Below are positions 17,277 through 25,551 of a DNA stretch of 44,910 nucleotides, one piece after another. The stretch covers positions 1-44,910 of the forward strand of contig CAJUGL010000025.1 of assembly GCA_910586515.1 (NCBI GenBank), written 5' to 3'. Each line of letters begins with the position of its first letter. Within the stretch, counting starts at the first letter, position 1. The notes under the pieces are model-generated. The model was not told where the DNA came from. It did not search any database and saw nothing but the letters and a program-made list of their open reading frames with translations. This DNA comes from an uncultured Acetatifactor sp. (lineage in GTDB: Bacteria > Bacillota > Clostridia > Lachnospirales > Lachnospiraceae). A program made the position numbers and the translations under genes.

Positions 17277-17305
17277 CCTGCAAGCGAACAGGTTCGCTTT
17301 GCAGG
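17277..17305. repeat. hairpin in the 17136-17462 intergenic region
   Basis: CCTGCAAGCGAAC (17277-17289) pairs with GTTCGCTTTGCAGG (17292-17305) with one bulged base. A second small stem, GGCCTG (17420-17425) with CAGGCC (17436-17441), lies further on. The rest of the 327-nt gap shows no gene; a TATAAT at 17375 lacks a convincing -35. Confidence 0.4.
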
Positions 17306-17462
17306 TCAATCTCCCGCTGGGGTACACAAATCCGAAAAGGGAGAATTGTGATAGCGTAAGGGAAAATCGGGAGTTATAATGGCATTTTCGCTGATGACAG
17401 GGCTTATTACGAACCTGTTGGCCTGATGGGCTTCACAGGCCGCATAAGAATGGAGATTCCTG

Positions 17463-19022
17463 ATGAAAGAAAAAAGAAAGAAAACAGCGGCCGGATGGAT
17501 TGTATTGGCCGTCTTAGTGGTATTGCTCCTATTGGGGGCATGGTATTTGTTCCTGGGAGGGAAAATCAAAAACGCCGACAACGAAATAGTCTACGGAGAA
17601 GAGGGCACAAATTCCCTGGTGGTCTATTTCTCCAGGGAGGGGGTCATACCGGAGGGAGCGGATGCGGTCACCTCGGCATCGCCCAGCTCTAACCGATATG
17701 GGGCAACCAGCGACACGGAAGCCGCCGCAGGGATGATCCAGCAGCTTACCGGGGCGGACATGTTCCAGATTCATACGGAGAGGTACTACCGCAGCGCTTT
17801 TTGGGGGACCGCGGCTACCGCCTGGATTGAAGAGGCCCTGAACCTGAGGCCCGGACTGGCGGCTATGCCGGAAAGCCTCGACAAATATGACGTGATTTAT
17901 GTGGGGTATCCCATCTGGTGGTTCAACGCGCCCATGGCCGTGGGGACCTTTCTGGAAAGCTATGACCTGAATGGGAAGACGGTGGTGCCTTTCTGCACCA
18001 GCACGGACAATGGCATAGATGTCAGCATGGACTATATCCGCGGGGCTGCAGAGGGAGCGGCGGTCCTGGAGGGATACCGTGTCCATAATGCCGATGTGGA
18101 CGATGTGGCGGCATGGCTTCAGCGGATCGGCATGCTGGAACAGCCGGGCGGGGCGCAGGCTGCGGGAACCGGTTCGGCAGAACCGGGAACAGGGTCAGAC
18201 CCGGAAACGGAGCCAGTACCGGAATCCCCGACGGAGCCGGAATCGGATAGGACCAATACCGGTTCAGAAGCAGACGGGATTCCCTATGTGACGGAGGGGG
18301 AGGAGGTCTACCGGGACTTTTTGATTGACAATGTGCTCCACTCCGCGGATGCGGGGGACATCCACTATAATGTGTATCTGCCGGAAAGCTATGACGGCAG
18401 CAGGCCGTATGCCCTGTATTTCACGCTGCCAGGCTACGAAGGCCTATATTTCCAGGGCGTTGCTGCCAATATCCGGTCGGAAGAATTCGGGTTCGAGGCG
18501 CAGAAATACAATGACGAGATGATCATAGTCGCGCCGCAGCTTGGCGACTGGGGAGAGACCTCGGCTGTCCAGACGATTGCCCTGGCGGAATATTTCCTGG
18601 AGCATTACAATATCGACCCGACGAAAGTGTATGGGAACGGCTATTCGGGCGGCGGGGAGACCATGTCCATCGTGATGGGGATGCGGCCGGACCTGTTCAC
18701 GGCGTATCTCCATGTCAGCTCCCAGTGGGATGGGGAATACGGGCCTGTGGCCAGGGAGCGTCTTCCGGTCTATTTTGCAATAGGCAGGGATGACGAGTAT
18801 TACGGCTCCGCCAAAACCCAGGATGCCTATGACACTCTTTACGCACTGTACGAGGAGCAGGGGCTGACGGAAGACGAAATCGATGCCCTGCTTGTCCTGG
18901 ACATCAAGGAGCATGACTATTTTACGGACAGGAATGTGTCCAACGAACATGGGGGCGGCGGGCTGTTTGCCTATGATGAAGAGATCATGGGGTGGCTGTT
19001 CTCAAAGAGCAGGGATTCTTAG
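17463..19022 (+). CDS. flavodoxin fused to alpha/beta-hydrolase esterase, membrane-anchored
   Basis: 519 residues in two domains. Residues ~10-32 are a membrane anchor (IVLAVLVVLLLLGAWYLFL). The flavodoxin domain (about 50-220) has VVYFSREGVIPEG in place of the usual FMN loop, so phosphate binding may be altered, and the second loop YVGYPIWWFNAPMAV. A Pro/Glu/Thr-rich linker (about 225-270) leads to an esterase domain (about 275-515) with oxyanion segment YFTLPGYEGLYF, nucleophile elbow GNGYSGGGE (Ser ~394), and acid and His regions near AIGRDDEYY and IKEHDYF. I know of no standard family with this order. It suggests that ester cleavage and flavin redox act on one substrate outside the cell. 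Both halves have separate homologues in this window. Confidence 0.85.
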   Translation: MKEKRKKTAAGWIVLAVLVVLLLLGAWYLFLGGKIKNADNEIVYGEEGTNSLVVYFSREGVIPEGADAVTSASPSSNRYGATSDTEAAAGMIQQLTGADMFQIHTERYYRSAFWGTAATAWIEEALNLRPGLAAMPESLDKYDVIYVGYPIWWFNAPMAVGTFLESYDLNGKTVVPFCTSTDNGIDVSMDYIRGAAEGAAVLEGYRVHNADVDDVAAWLQRIGMLEQPGGAQAAGTGSAEPGTGSDPETEPVPESPTEPESDRTNTGSEADGIPYVTEGEEVYRDFLIDNVLHSADAGDIHYNVYLPESYDGSRPYALYFTLPGYEGLYFQGVAANIRSEEFGFEAQKYNDEMIIVAPQLGDWGETSAVQTIALAEYFLEHYNIDPTKVYGNGYSGGGETMSIVMGMRPDLFTAYLHVSSQWDGEYGPVARERLPVYFAIGRDDEYYGSAKTQDAYDTLYALYEEQGLTEDEIDALLVLDIKEHDYFTDRNVSNEHGGGGLFAYDEEIMGWLFSKSRDS

Positions 19023-19131
19023 GGGCAGTAAAGAGCAGGGATGAAAAAGCACAGGGACGAAAGCGGCCAACCCGTTGTGGACAGAAGAATGCCCGGTTCC
19101 AATAAATAGGATGAAAACACGGAGGTGACAG

Positions 19132-19941
19132 ATGAAAAAGAAAATTTTTTACTGGTGCATAACGACTTTGCTGGTAGTAGGCATGGCCGGGTGCGGAAAG
19201 GACAGTGGGGAGGACAGCATGGATGAAAGCGTGACGGACACCCTGGTCTCCTCGTCGGAGGATGTATCCGCAGCCGGCAGCCAGGATGATGGGACGGCTT
19301 CGGAGACAGAGGATCCGGCAGAAAAGGAACCAGCGGCAGACAATCCGGAAAGCCCTGATGGGGCCAGCGATTCCGCCGCAGGCGGCTCCAACCTGCTGAT
19401 CGTCTACTTTTCCGTACCGGAGGATGTGGAGACCACGGACGCGGTTGCCGGAGCCAGCGTTTTGATCAAAGACAATGAGAAGCTGGGGAATACCGAGTAT
19501 GTGGCGAAAGTCATCCAGCAGGCAATAGGCGGCGACCTGTTCCGCATTGAGACGGTGGAGGAATATCCTCTTGACCATGACCCTCTGGTAGACCAGGCAG
19601 CGGAGGAGCAGGACGAGGGAAAACGGCCGGAGCTTTTGAACCATGTGGAGAACATGGAGCAGTATGAAACCATCATCCTGGGATTCCCCAACTGGTGGGC
19701 GGACCTGCCGATGCCGGTCTATACGTTCCTGGAAGAGTACGACCTTGGGGGCAAGACCATCATCCCCTTTGTGACCCACGGCGGCAGCGGCTTTTCCGGG
19801 ACGGTGAGGACGATTTCCGGGCTGCAGCCGGATGCCCGGGTGAGCGAGAATACCTTGTCCCTGTCCAGGAACAGCGTGGCGGACAGTGAGGAGGAAGTCG
19901 TGTCATGGGCGGAAAGCCTGGGGTTGTCCCAAAATGAATAG
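19132..19941 (+). CDS. flavodoxin lipoprotein
   Basis: 269 residues after a GGAGGTGACAG site. Signal peptide with lipobox (VVGMAGC), then an acidic Ser-rich linker to about residue 83. In the flavodoxin domain the first loop, IVYFSVPEDVETTDAVAG, is longer than in classical flavodoxins and is shared with the gene at 36727. The second loop, LGFPNWWADLPMPVY, and the segment LGGKTIIPFVTHGGSGFSG are standard for flavodoxin_4. It is the third flavodoxin in the operon and is followed by an AKR gene. The loop insertion makes FMN affinity uncertain. Confidence 0.87.
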   Translation: MKKKIFYWCITTLLVVGMAGCGKDSGEDSMDESVTDTLVSSSEDVSAAGSQDDGTASETEDPAEKEPAADNPESPDGASDSAAGGSNLLIVYFSVPEDVETTDAVAGASVLIKDNEKLGNTEYVAKVIQQAIGGDLFRIETVEEYPLDHDPLVDQAAEEQDEGKRPELLNHVENMEQYETIILGFPNWWADLPMPVYTFLEEYDLGGKTIIPFVTHGGSGFSGTVRTISGLQPDARVSENTLSLSRNSVADSEEEVVSWAESLGLSQNE

Positions 19942-20034
19942 TCCGGCAGGACGAACTCCTGCAAAAGGGAAAAATCAGTTAAAACAGACATCAGAAAAGG
20001 AAAACAAAGCGGCAGGGAAGCATGGAGGACAGTT

Positions 20035-21036
20035 ATGCGATACAGAACGTTAGGAAAGGACTTGGCCGTATCCGCGGTAGGGCTGGGATGCATGGGAATG
20101 AGCCATGCCTACGGAGCGCCGTCGGATAAAAAAGAGATGAAGGAGCTGCTGGCGGAGGCCGTGGATATGGGGTATACATTCTTCGACACGGCGGAGGTCT
20201 ACGGCACGCCGGAGGATCCCCATCACAACGAGGAGCTGGTAGGGGAGGCGCTGAAGCCCTATCGGAACAAGGTCGTGATCGCCACCAAATTCGGCATCCA
20301 TTTCGACATGGAGAGCAGGCAGGTCAACAAGCCCCTGGTGCCGGACTCCAGGCCGGAGGTCATCCGCGCTTCGGTGGAGAATTCTTTAAAACGGCTTGGA
20401 ACGGACCATATCGACCTGTATTACCAGCACCGGGTGGACGAGGCGGTGCCAATCGAGGAAGTGGCGGGAGTCATGCAGGAGCTGATACAGGAGGGAAAGA
20501 TTACCCACTGGGGGCTTTCCGAAGCGGGAGAGGAGACCATACGCCGGGCCCACAGGGTCTGTCCGGTAACCGCGATACAGAACCGCTATTCCATGATGGC
20601 GCGCTGGCACGAAGCGCTCTTTCCCGTGCTGGAGGAGCTGGACATCGGCTATGTGGCGTTCTCGCCCCTGGCAAACGGATTCTTGTCCGCAAGGTACGGA
20701 AAGGACTCCGCATTTGAACCGGGCACGGACTACCGCAGCGTCATGCCCCAGTTCGCGCCGCAGGCCCTGGAGCAGAACGCTAAGCTCCTGGAGCTGCTGA
20801 GGACTGTGGCGGAGGGGAAACATGCCACGCCCGGCCAGATCTCCCTGGCGTGGATGCTCTGCAAGAAGCCTTATCTGGTGCCCATTCCCGGAACCAGGAA
20901 ACCGGATCGCCTGAAGGAGAACGCAGGGGCGGCGGACATCCTACTGACGGACAAGGACATCCAGGTCCTGGACAGGCAGCTTGACTCTATGGAGATGTCG
21001 GATGTGTTCGGAGGCACGAAATGCCGGTGCCGCTGA
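20035..21036 (+). CDS. aldo/keto reductase
   Basis: 333-residue cytosolic AKR (YakC/Tas-like branch), NAD(P)H-dependent carbonyl reductase. The (beta/alpha)8 barrel has the full catalytic tetrad: Asp and Tyr in FFDTAEVYG (~50, ~55), Lys in IATKFG (~85) and His in YYQHRVD (~131). The cofactor phosphate region is IPGTRKPDRLKEN near the C-terminus. No signal peptide is seen. It is co-directional with the flavodoxins and the following AKR. The last residues (GGTKCRCR) are slightly unusual. The substrate is unknown. Confidence 0.9.
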   Translation: MRYRTLGKDLAVSAVGLGCMGMSHAYGAPSDKKEMKELLAEAVDMGYTFFDTAEVYGTPEDPHHNEELVGEALKPYRNKVVIATKFGIHFDMESRQVNKPLVPDSRPEVIRASVENSLKRLGTDHIDLYYQHRVDEAVPIEEVAGVMQELIQEGKITHWGLSEAGEETIRRAHRVCPVTAIQNRYSMMARWHEALFPVLEELDIGYVAFSPLANGFLSARYGKDSAFEPGTDYRSVMPQFAPQALEQNAKLLELLRTVAEGKHATPGQISLAWMLCKKPYLVPIPGTRKPDRLKENAGAADILLTDKDIQVLDRQLDSMEMSDVFGGTKCRCR

Positions 21037-21086
21037 ATGGGAAAAGTGAAATCTGAAAACAGTAATAATAAAAGGAGAAGAAGAAA

Positions 21087-21941
21087 ATGAGTGAACAAAT
21101 TTGTGTAAAACTGAACAATGGCGTGGAGATGCCTATGGCGGGAATCGGGACTTTCCTGCTGAGCCCGGATGAGGCGGAAAGATCGGTATTGAGCGCCCTG
21201 CAGGGCGGGTACCGCCTGATCGACACGGCAAACGCCTATGTCAACGAGAAGGCAGTGGGTAGGGCCATGAAAAAGTCCGGTGTCCCCAGGGAGGAGATCT
21301 TCCTGGAGACGAAGATATGGCCGTCTTTCTATGAGCAGGAGGACGCCGTGGAAAAGACGCTGGAGAGGCTGGATACCGATTATATCGATCTGCTGCTGAT
21401 CCACCAGCCCGCGGGCAATTATCTGGCAGGATACCGCCTCATGGAGAAGGCCTATAAGGCGGGCAAGGTGAAGGCCATCGGGCTCTCCAATTTCAACAAA
21501 GAGCAGATCCAGAAGATTCTGGATGTGTGCGAGGTAAAGCCTGCCATCCTGCAGACGGAGGTGCATCCTTATTTCCAGGAGAAGGAGCTGAAAGCTTTCC
21601 TGGAGAAAGAGGGCATGGTGATTCAGGCCTGGTACCCGCTGGGGCATGGGGACAGGACTTTGATTGAGGAGCCGGTATTCACACAGCTGGCCGCAAAATA
21701 CAAAAAGTCCAATGCCCAGATCATCCTGCGCTGGCATATCCAGGCGGGGAATATCGTGATTCCCGGCTCCAAGAACCCGGACCATATCCGCGATAACTTT
21801 GCCCTGTTCGATTTTGCCCTGACGGACGAGGAGATGGCACAGGTGGCAGCTCTTGACAAGAATATGAGATATTACACCAGCACGCCCCAGATGCTGGAGG
21901 GGTATGTGAAAATGGTGCCGCCTGTGGATGAGCAGAAGTAA
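21087..21941 (+). CDS. aldo/keto reductase, diketogluconate reductase-like
   Basis: 284-residue AKR of the AKR5 type (2,5-diketo-D-gluconate reductase and glyoxal reductase relatives), cytosolic. Tetrad: Asp and Tyr in LIDTANAYVNE (~46, ~51), Lys in LETKIW (~76) and His in LLIHQPAG (~106). The cofactor loop is VIPGSKNPDHIRDN. The start follows AAAGGAGAAGAAG. Its stop is immediately followed by structured repeat copy 3. It is similar in sequence to the lipoprotein AKR at 26373, which suggests duplication with later gain or loss of a signal peptide (inference). Confidence 0.92.
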   Translation: MSEQICVKLNNGVEMPMAGIGTFLLSPDEAERSVLSALQGGYRLIDTANAYVNEKAVGRAMKKSGVPREEIFLETKIWPSFYEQEDAVEKTLERLDTDYIDLLLIHQPAGNYLAGYRLMEKAYKAGKVKAIGLSNFNKEQIQKILDVCEVKPAILQTEVHPYFQEKELKAFLEKEGMVIQAWYPLGHGDRTLIEEPVFTQLAAKYKKSNAQIILRWHIQAGNIVIPGSKNPDHIRDNFALFDFALTDEEMAQVAALDKNMRYYTSTPQMLEGYVKMVPPVDEQK

Positions 21942-22031
21942 GTGTGCAAAGATTTTCTAAGCCCGCAAAGTACGCGGACTAAGAAAATCTAAATTGCACA
22001 CAGAAGAATGCCCAAAGTGCGGGCATTCTTC
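21942..22031. repeat. structured intercistronic repeat, copy 3
   Basis: GTGTGCA (21942-21948) pairs with TGCACAC (21995-22001), enclosing AGATTTTCT (21950-21958) with AGAAAATCT (21982-21990). A second stem pairs GAAGAATGCCC (22003-22013) with GGGCATTCTTC (22021-22031). It has the same order and the same GAAGAATGCC stem as copy 1, but lacks the GCCGCC hairpin. It lies directly after an AKR gene. Confidence 0.6.
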
Positions 22032-22056
22032 CAGGGGGGAAACTTTAGGAGAGAGT

Positions 22057-22605
22057 ATGAAAAAAAGGGCTTTACGGTTTTTGGTGATGGCCTTGTCGAT
22101 GTTCGGCGCGGCCGGATGCGCCGCACCCGGCTATGCCGATACGGCTTCCCTGCCGGAGGGCTTTGAACCGAAGCTGAGCGTGGAGCAGACGGCGATGTGT
22201 TCCATCCGCATCACGGCAGGGGATACGGTCTTAAATGGAATATTATACGACAACTCAACTGCCCGGGAATTTTCCGAAATGCTCCCGCTTACGGTGGAGC
22301 TGTGGCATCCGGCGACGGATTTTGCCAGAGCCTTTGACCTGCCAGAGCAGATTGCACAGAAAGGAATGCCAGGGTATGAATACGAGCTGGGCTCCCTGGC
22401 CTATTGGGATGTGGGGCCGTCCATAGCCCTGATCTACAAGGCGAGCCGGGAGCAGACGGTGGTGCCTGTGGTGCCGGTGGGAAAGATTACATCGGACGTC
22501 TCCCTGTTCGAGGAATACGGGGAGGACATCACCATAGAGATTGCGGATGACGGAGGAGACGTCCTGGGTTCCGGCGGCGGGACAGGGGACGGCACAGAAA
22601 TATAA
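22057..22605 (+). CDS. cyclophilin-like fold lipoprotein
   Basis: 182 residues. The start is ATG 22057 after TTAGGAGAG. Signal peptide with lipobox (FGAAGC). The mature part has the cyclophilin_like2 pattern: SIRITAGDTVLNGILYDNST, then MLPLTVELW, DLPEQI and GSLAYWDVGPSIALIYK. These ~120-residue domains are often found in clostridial operons with flavodoxins and AKRs. Prolyl isomerase activity has not been shown for them and key cyclophilin residues are not evident. It ends in a Gly-rich tail. The role is unknown; it may bind a small ligand outside the membrane. Confidence 0.8.
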   Translation: MKKRALRFLVMALSMFGAAGCAAPGYADTASLPEGFEPKLSVEQTAMCSIRITAGDTVLNGILYDNSTAREFSEMLPLTVELWHPATDFARAFDLPEQIAQKGMPGYEYELGSLAYWDVGPSIALIYKASREQTVVPVVPVGKITSDVSLFEEYGEDITIEIADDGGDVLGSGGGTGDGTEI

Positions 22606-22628
22606 AAATAGAAAGGCGGTACGGAATT

Positions 22629-22961
22629 ATGGCAAAGAAGCAGACAGCAGGAAGGGACAGACTGGGGGAGCTGGCGCCCAAATTCGCAGAATTGAATGAC
22701 GATGTCCTGTTTGGGGAGGTATGGTCAAGGGAAGAGCAGCTTTCGGCCAGGGACAGAAGTATGATCACCATCGCGGCGCTCTTTTCGGCAGGCTTATACC
22801 CGCAGCTAAAGTCCCATCTCGCGCTTGGGAAGGAGCATGGCATTACAAAAGAGGAGGCGGTGGAAATCGTGACACAGCTTGCATTCTACTGCGGCTGGCC
22901 GAAGGCGTGGAGCACGTTTCCCATGATCCAGGAGATATATGGCGAAGGGGACGGCCGGTAG
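22629..22961 (+). CDS. carboxymuconolactone decarboxylase family protein
   Basis: 110-residue all-helical CMD/AhpD-like protein, cytosolic. The core reads SARDRSMITIAALFSAG, LKSHLALGKEHGITKEE and LAFYCGWPKAWS. The AhpD C-x-x-C pair is absent; only one Cys (in FYCGWPKA) remains, so thiol peroxidase chemistry is unlikely. The His in LKSHLALG matches gamma-carboxymuconolactone decarboxylase-type members. Such short CMD proteins regularly accompany AKR, cupin and flavodoxin genes in LysR-linked clusters of Firmicutes. The start follows GAAAGGCGG. Confidence 0.88.
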   Translation: MAKKQTAGRDRLGELAPKFAELNDDVLFGEVWSREEQLSARDRSMITIAALFSAGLYPQLKSHLALGKEHGITKEEAVEIVTQLAFYCGWPKAWSTFPMIQEIYGEGDGR

Positions 22962-23021
22962 AGGATAGGATACCGCTGTGGCAATAGCGGCTTTCAAGAT
23001 ACAGAAGGGCGGGCATGGTCC

Positions 23022-24086
23022 ATGAAGGGGAGAATAAAATGGGTACTGCCGGTCTGCATCCTGGCTCTTTTTACCGGATGCGGGGCGGAAAATAAGGTGG
23101 AGGAGTCCGTGGAAAGGATGGAGAGAACGGAAACCGGTCCGGAGGAAACCCTGGATGATCAGACATCCGGGAAACAGGAGACAGAAGATCAGGCGTCTGG
23201 GCAACAGGAGACAGAAGAGGCATATTCGGCGGACACCAGCATATCGGAAGTGATGTCGGATCCGGCTTTCGGAGATTTCGGGCGGCTGATTTTTCCGGTG
23301 AACAGCGGATATTACAGCGGAACCACGCTGGGGGATTTAAGGCTGACCTGGTACAACAATATCGACCCGGACAAGACCGTGGAGATCGCCAATTATCTGA
23401 AAGACCATGCGGAAGCGGGAGATACCGTGTTCTTTGACATCTATTCGGAGGAAGAGAAAGCCGCGGATCCGGCAAAGGAAGATACCGGCCTGTTCTTCTT
23501 CCGGGGCAATCCCGGGGAAAAGTTTGCCGTCTGCAATGCCGGCGGCGGATTCGCCTATGTGGGGGCCATGCATGACAGCTTCCCCCACGCCCTGGAGTTG
23601 TCGAAGATGGGCTACAATGCCTTTGCCCTGATCTACCGCCCGGGCGCCCAGACAGCCTGTGAGGATCTGGCGCGGGCCATCAGCTATATCTTCGCCCATG
23701 CGGAAGAGCTGGAGGTGGACACGGACTGCTATTCCCTGTGGGGAGGCAGCGCGGGGGCCAGGATGGCGGCCTATCTGGGCACCTATGGCACGGCGGCCTT
23801 CGGCGGGGACGACATTCCCGGGGCAGGGGCGGTGATTATGCAGTATACCGGGCACAGCGAATACAGCGCGGGGGATCCGCCCACCTATGCCTGCGTGGGG
23901 ACAAACGACGGGATCGCCAGCTGGCGCACCATGCAGGCGCGGCTTGAGGCCATGGAGGAGCTGGGAATCCCCACGGAGTTCCATGTCTATGAGGGGCTCC
24001 GCCATGGATTCGGCCTGGGGACAGGAACGGTGGCGGAGGGCTGGATCGATGATGCGGCGGCTTTTTGGGAAGCACAGATGGAGTGA
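23022..24086 (+). CDS. alpha/beta-hydrolase lipoprotein
   Basis: 354 residues. Signal peptide with lipobox (LFTGC), then a Glu/Thr/Gln-rich linker holding a short repeat (TSGKQETEDQ / ASGQQETEE). The hydrolase domain (about 80-350) is of the esterase/lipase (BD-FAE-like) type: AVCNAGGGFAYVG oxyanion region, nucleophile elbow LWGGSAGARM, acid region VGTNDGIAS and catalytic His in EGLRHGFG. It is surface-anchored. It is related in layout to the hydrolase at 29804. Two bases after its stop begins the broken cupin, showing that a deletion reached almost exactly to this gene. Confidence 0.87.
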   Translation: MKGRIKWVLPVCILALFTGCGAENKVEESVERMERTETGPEETLDDQTSGKQETEDQASGQQETEEAYSADTSISEVMSDPAFGDFGRLIFPVNSGYYSGTTLGDLRLTWYNNIDPDKTVEIANYLKDHAEAGDTVFFDIYSEEEKAADPAKEDTGLFFFRGNPGEKFAVCNAGGGFAYVGAMHDSFPHALELSKMGYNAFALIYRPGAQTACEDLARAISYIFAHAEELEVDTDCYSLWGGSAGARMAAYLGTYGTAAFGGDDIPGAGAVIMQYTGHSEYSAGDPPTYACVGTNDGIASWRTMQARLEAMEELGIPTEFHVYEGLRHGFGLGTGTVAEGWIDDAAAFWEAQME

Positions 24087-24087
24087 G

Positions 24088-24351
24088 GGATGGCATATCC
24101 ATCACGCGAAAAGCGGAGGCGGGCAGATGCTGATCTGCGTCAGCGGGCGCGGGTGGTATCAGGAATGGGGCTGCGAACCCAGGGAGCTTCGGCCGGGTGA
24201 CGTGGTGAACATCCCGGCAGGGGTAAAGCACTGGCATGGCGCGGCAAAGGATTCCTGGTTCCAGCATCTTGCCATGGAGGTGCCGGGAGAAGAGACAAGG
24301 ACCGAATGGTGTGAAGCGGTAGACGGCGAAGCATACGGCCGGCTCGGATGA
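24088..24351 (+). pseudogene. cupin C-terminal fragment
   Basis: About 87 codons without a start, beginning at GWHIHH (24088) right after the stop of the hydrolase. The cupin metal motif (HIHH) and the second motif (GDVVNIPAGVKHWHGAA) are intact, and the sequence AKDSWFQHL closely matches the first cupin of the protein at 28726 (APDSWFSQM). The missing N-terminus would have contained the first beta strands. It could be translated only by read-through or reinitiation. It is followed by a terminator at 24405. Confidence 0.75.
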
Positions 24352-24404
24352 ACAGGCATCTACATTGCCGGAACGTATGAAATCATTGCATATTCAGCAT
24401 GGCG

Positions 24405-24436
24405 AATCGAGGCTTCTGACGAGGTCTCGATTTTTT
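24405..24436 (+). terminator. rho-independent terminator for the long operon
   Basis: AATCGAG (24405-24411) pairs with CTCGATT (24426-24432) and runs into six T residues (24431-24436). It lies between the cupin fragment and the 3' end of the reverse-strand LysR gene. The loop GCTTCTGACGAG resembles the CGAGACTTCT hairpin inside the dyad promoter elements. Confidence 0.6.
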
Positions 24437-24441
24437 GCCGG

Positions 24442-25284
24442 CTATTGGAACATCGCCCTTAATTTGTCCTGGTTTGACGCACCGCACACCAGATAGTAGG
24501 TGACATTGAATTCGGGATCCGCGATGGGCACTGCGATACGGTCCGATGCCGGAGGGGCGCCGGGAAATATCTCCCGGAAAGCGTCGGTGGCGAAGCTGGG
24601 CATGGTGGAGTTCTCAATCAGCTCCAAAAAGGTGTAGCGCTCCGTTTGGACAAGGAACCGGGAATCCGGCATTTTACTGACTGCCAGGTCGTGCCAGAAA
24701 CCGATGTCCTGGAACAGGAGCATATTCTCCCCGTTCATTTCGGAGACGCTGAGGGACTTGCGCCGGGCGAAACGGTGCCGTTTTGGAAGGAGGAAGGACA
24801 GATGCTCCTCACCCCATTTCCTGCAGTACAGATCGCCGTCTTCCGGACGGAAGGGAAGCAGCACGAACTGATAGGTGCCATCCTTTATTCCCTCGAGGAG
24901 CCGGGGGACGTCCTGTACCTCCGATGATATGGCCGGCATGGGGCAGAAGGCGGTGATGCGCCGTATGATCTCCGCAATATGGGCGGGCGTGCAGGAGCCC
25001 AGCCGGATGGTCCTGCCGGCACGGTCGAAATCACGGACATGCCGGAGCATGCTTTCTGTCTGCTTCAGCAGCATCACGGCGTCCTCTGCGGCCAGCAGGC
25101 CGGCTTCATTCAGAGAGATGCTGTTCCTGGTGCGGGAAAACAGGGGGACCTGGAATTCGGCTTCCAGCTTCTGCATGTTCCTGGTAAGCGCAGGCTGGGA
25201 AATATGCATCCTTTTCGCCGTTTCCCGCAGGGTCCCGGTCTGGTAGAAGGTGACGAACTGTTCCAGAATATTGTAATCCACCAT
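24442..25284 (-). CDS. LysR family transcriptional regulator
   Basis: 280-residue LysR regulator on the reverse strand, the only clear minus-strand gene in the window. HTH: FYQTGTLRETAKRMHISQPA and RNMQKLEAEFQVPLFSRTRN. The effector domain starts near IRLGSCTPAHIAEI. It differs from the LysR at 9030 in both domains, so the two are not recent duplicates. It is divergent from the EFR1 ferredoxin gene across a 267-nt intergenic region that contains promoters for both directions. It likely regulates that gene and itself (family habit, inference). Confidence 0.9.
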   Translation of the reverse strand: MVDYNILEQFVTFYQTGTLRETAKRMHISQPALTRNMQKLEAEFQVPLFSRTRNSISLNEAGLLAAEDAVMLLKQTESMLRHVRDFDRAGRTIRLGSCTPAHIAEIIRRITAFCPMPAISSEVQDVPRLLEGIKDGTYQFVLLPFRPEDGDLYCRKWGEEHLSFLLPKRHRFARRKSLSVSEMNGENMLLFQDIGFWHDLAVSKMPDSRFLVQTERYTFLELIENSTMPSFATDAFREIFPGAPPASDRIAVPIADPEFNVTYYLVCGASNQDKLRAMFQ

Positions 25285-25422
25285 GTTATTCCTTGCCTCT
25301 TTTCTGCAGAACTTTCGTATGTGTTGCGATAAGAAATTGCCGGAAGACAGTCCCTTATTCCCGCAGGCGAAGCCATGTCTGCGGAGCCTGCTCTGTGCCG
25401 TGTCTGCGGCGGGATGTCTGAC

Positions 25423-25451
25423 ATTATAACAGACGGAAATGGAAAAGTAAA
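25423..25451 (-). promoter_or_regulatory. promoter of the reverse-strand lysR
   Basis: Read on the reverse strand: TTTACT (25451-25446), a 17-nt spacer and TATAAT (25428-25423). It would give a leader of about 130 nt to the LysR start at 25284. That leader contains no other obvious gene. Confidence 0.5.
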
Positions 25452-25494
25452 CATCCAGGTTCCGTTTTCAGGAATCTGGATTGCAGAATCGGAA

Positions 25495-25524
25495 TTGTAC
25501 AAGTGAAAAAATCTGTTATACAAT
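25495..25524 (+). promoter_or_regulatory. promoter of the EFR1 ferredoxin gene
   Basis: TTGTAC (25495-25500), an 18-nt spacer and TACAAT (25519-25524), within GTTATACAAT, sit about 28 nt before the ATG at 25552. This is a short leader with an AGGAGG-type site just before the start. The region between here and the divergent LysR promoter is the expected place for LysR binding. Confidence 0.5.
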
Positions 25525-25551
25525 GGCGGTGGTTGAGAGGAGGAAACGGAG

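Noticed and set aside
17370..17400. AGTTATAA...TGATGA resembling a fifth dyad promoter element
   Set aside because: The second TATA half, the 12-nt spacing to TGATGAAC, the GAGACTTCT block and a correctly placed -10 are all missing.
24341..24436. GGATGAAC near a CGAGGCTTCT hairpin as a further promoter element
   Set aside because: The GATGAAC lies in the cupin stop region about 60 nt too far away, and there is no dyad. The hairpin with its T-run fits a terminator better.
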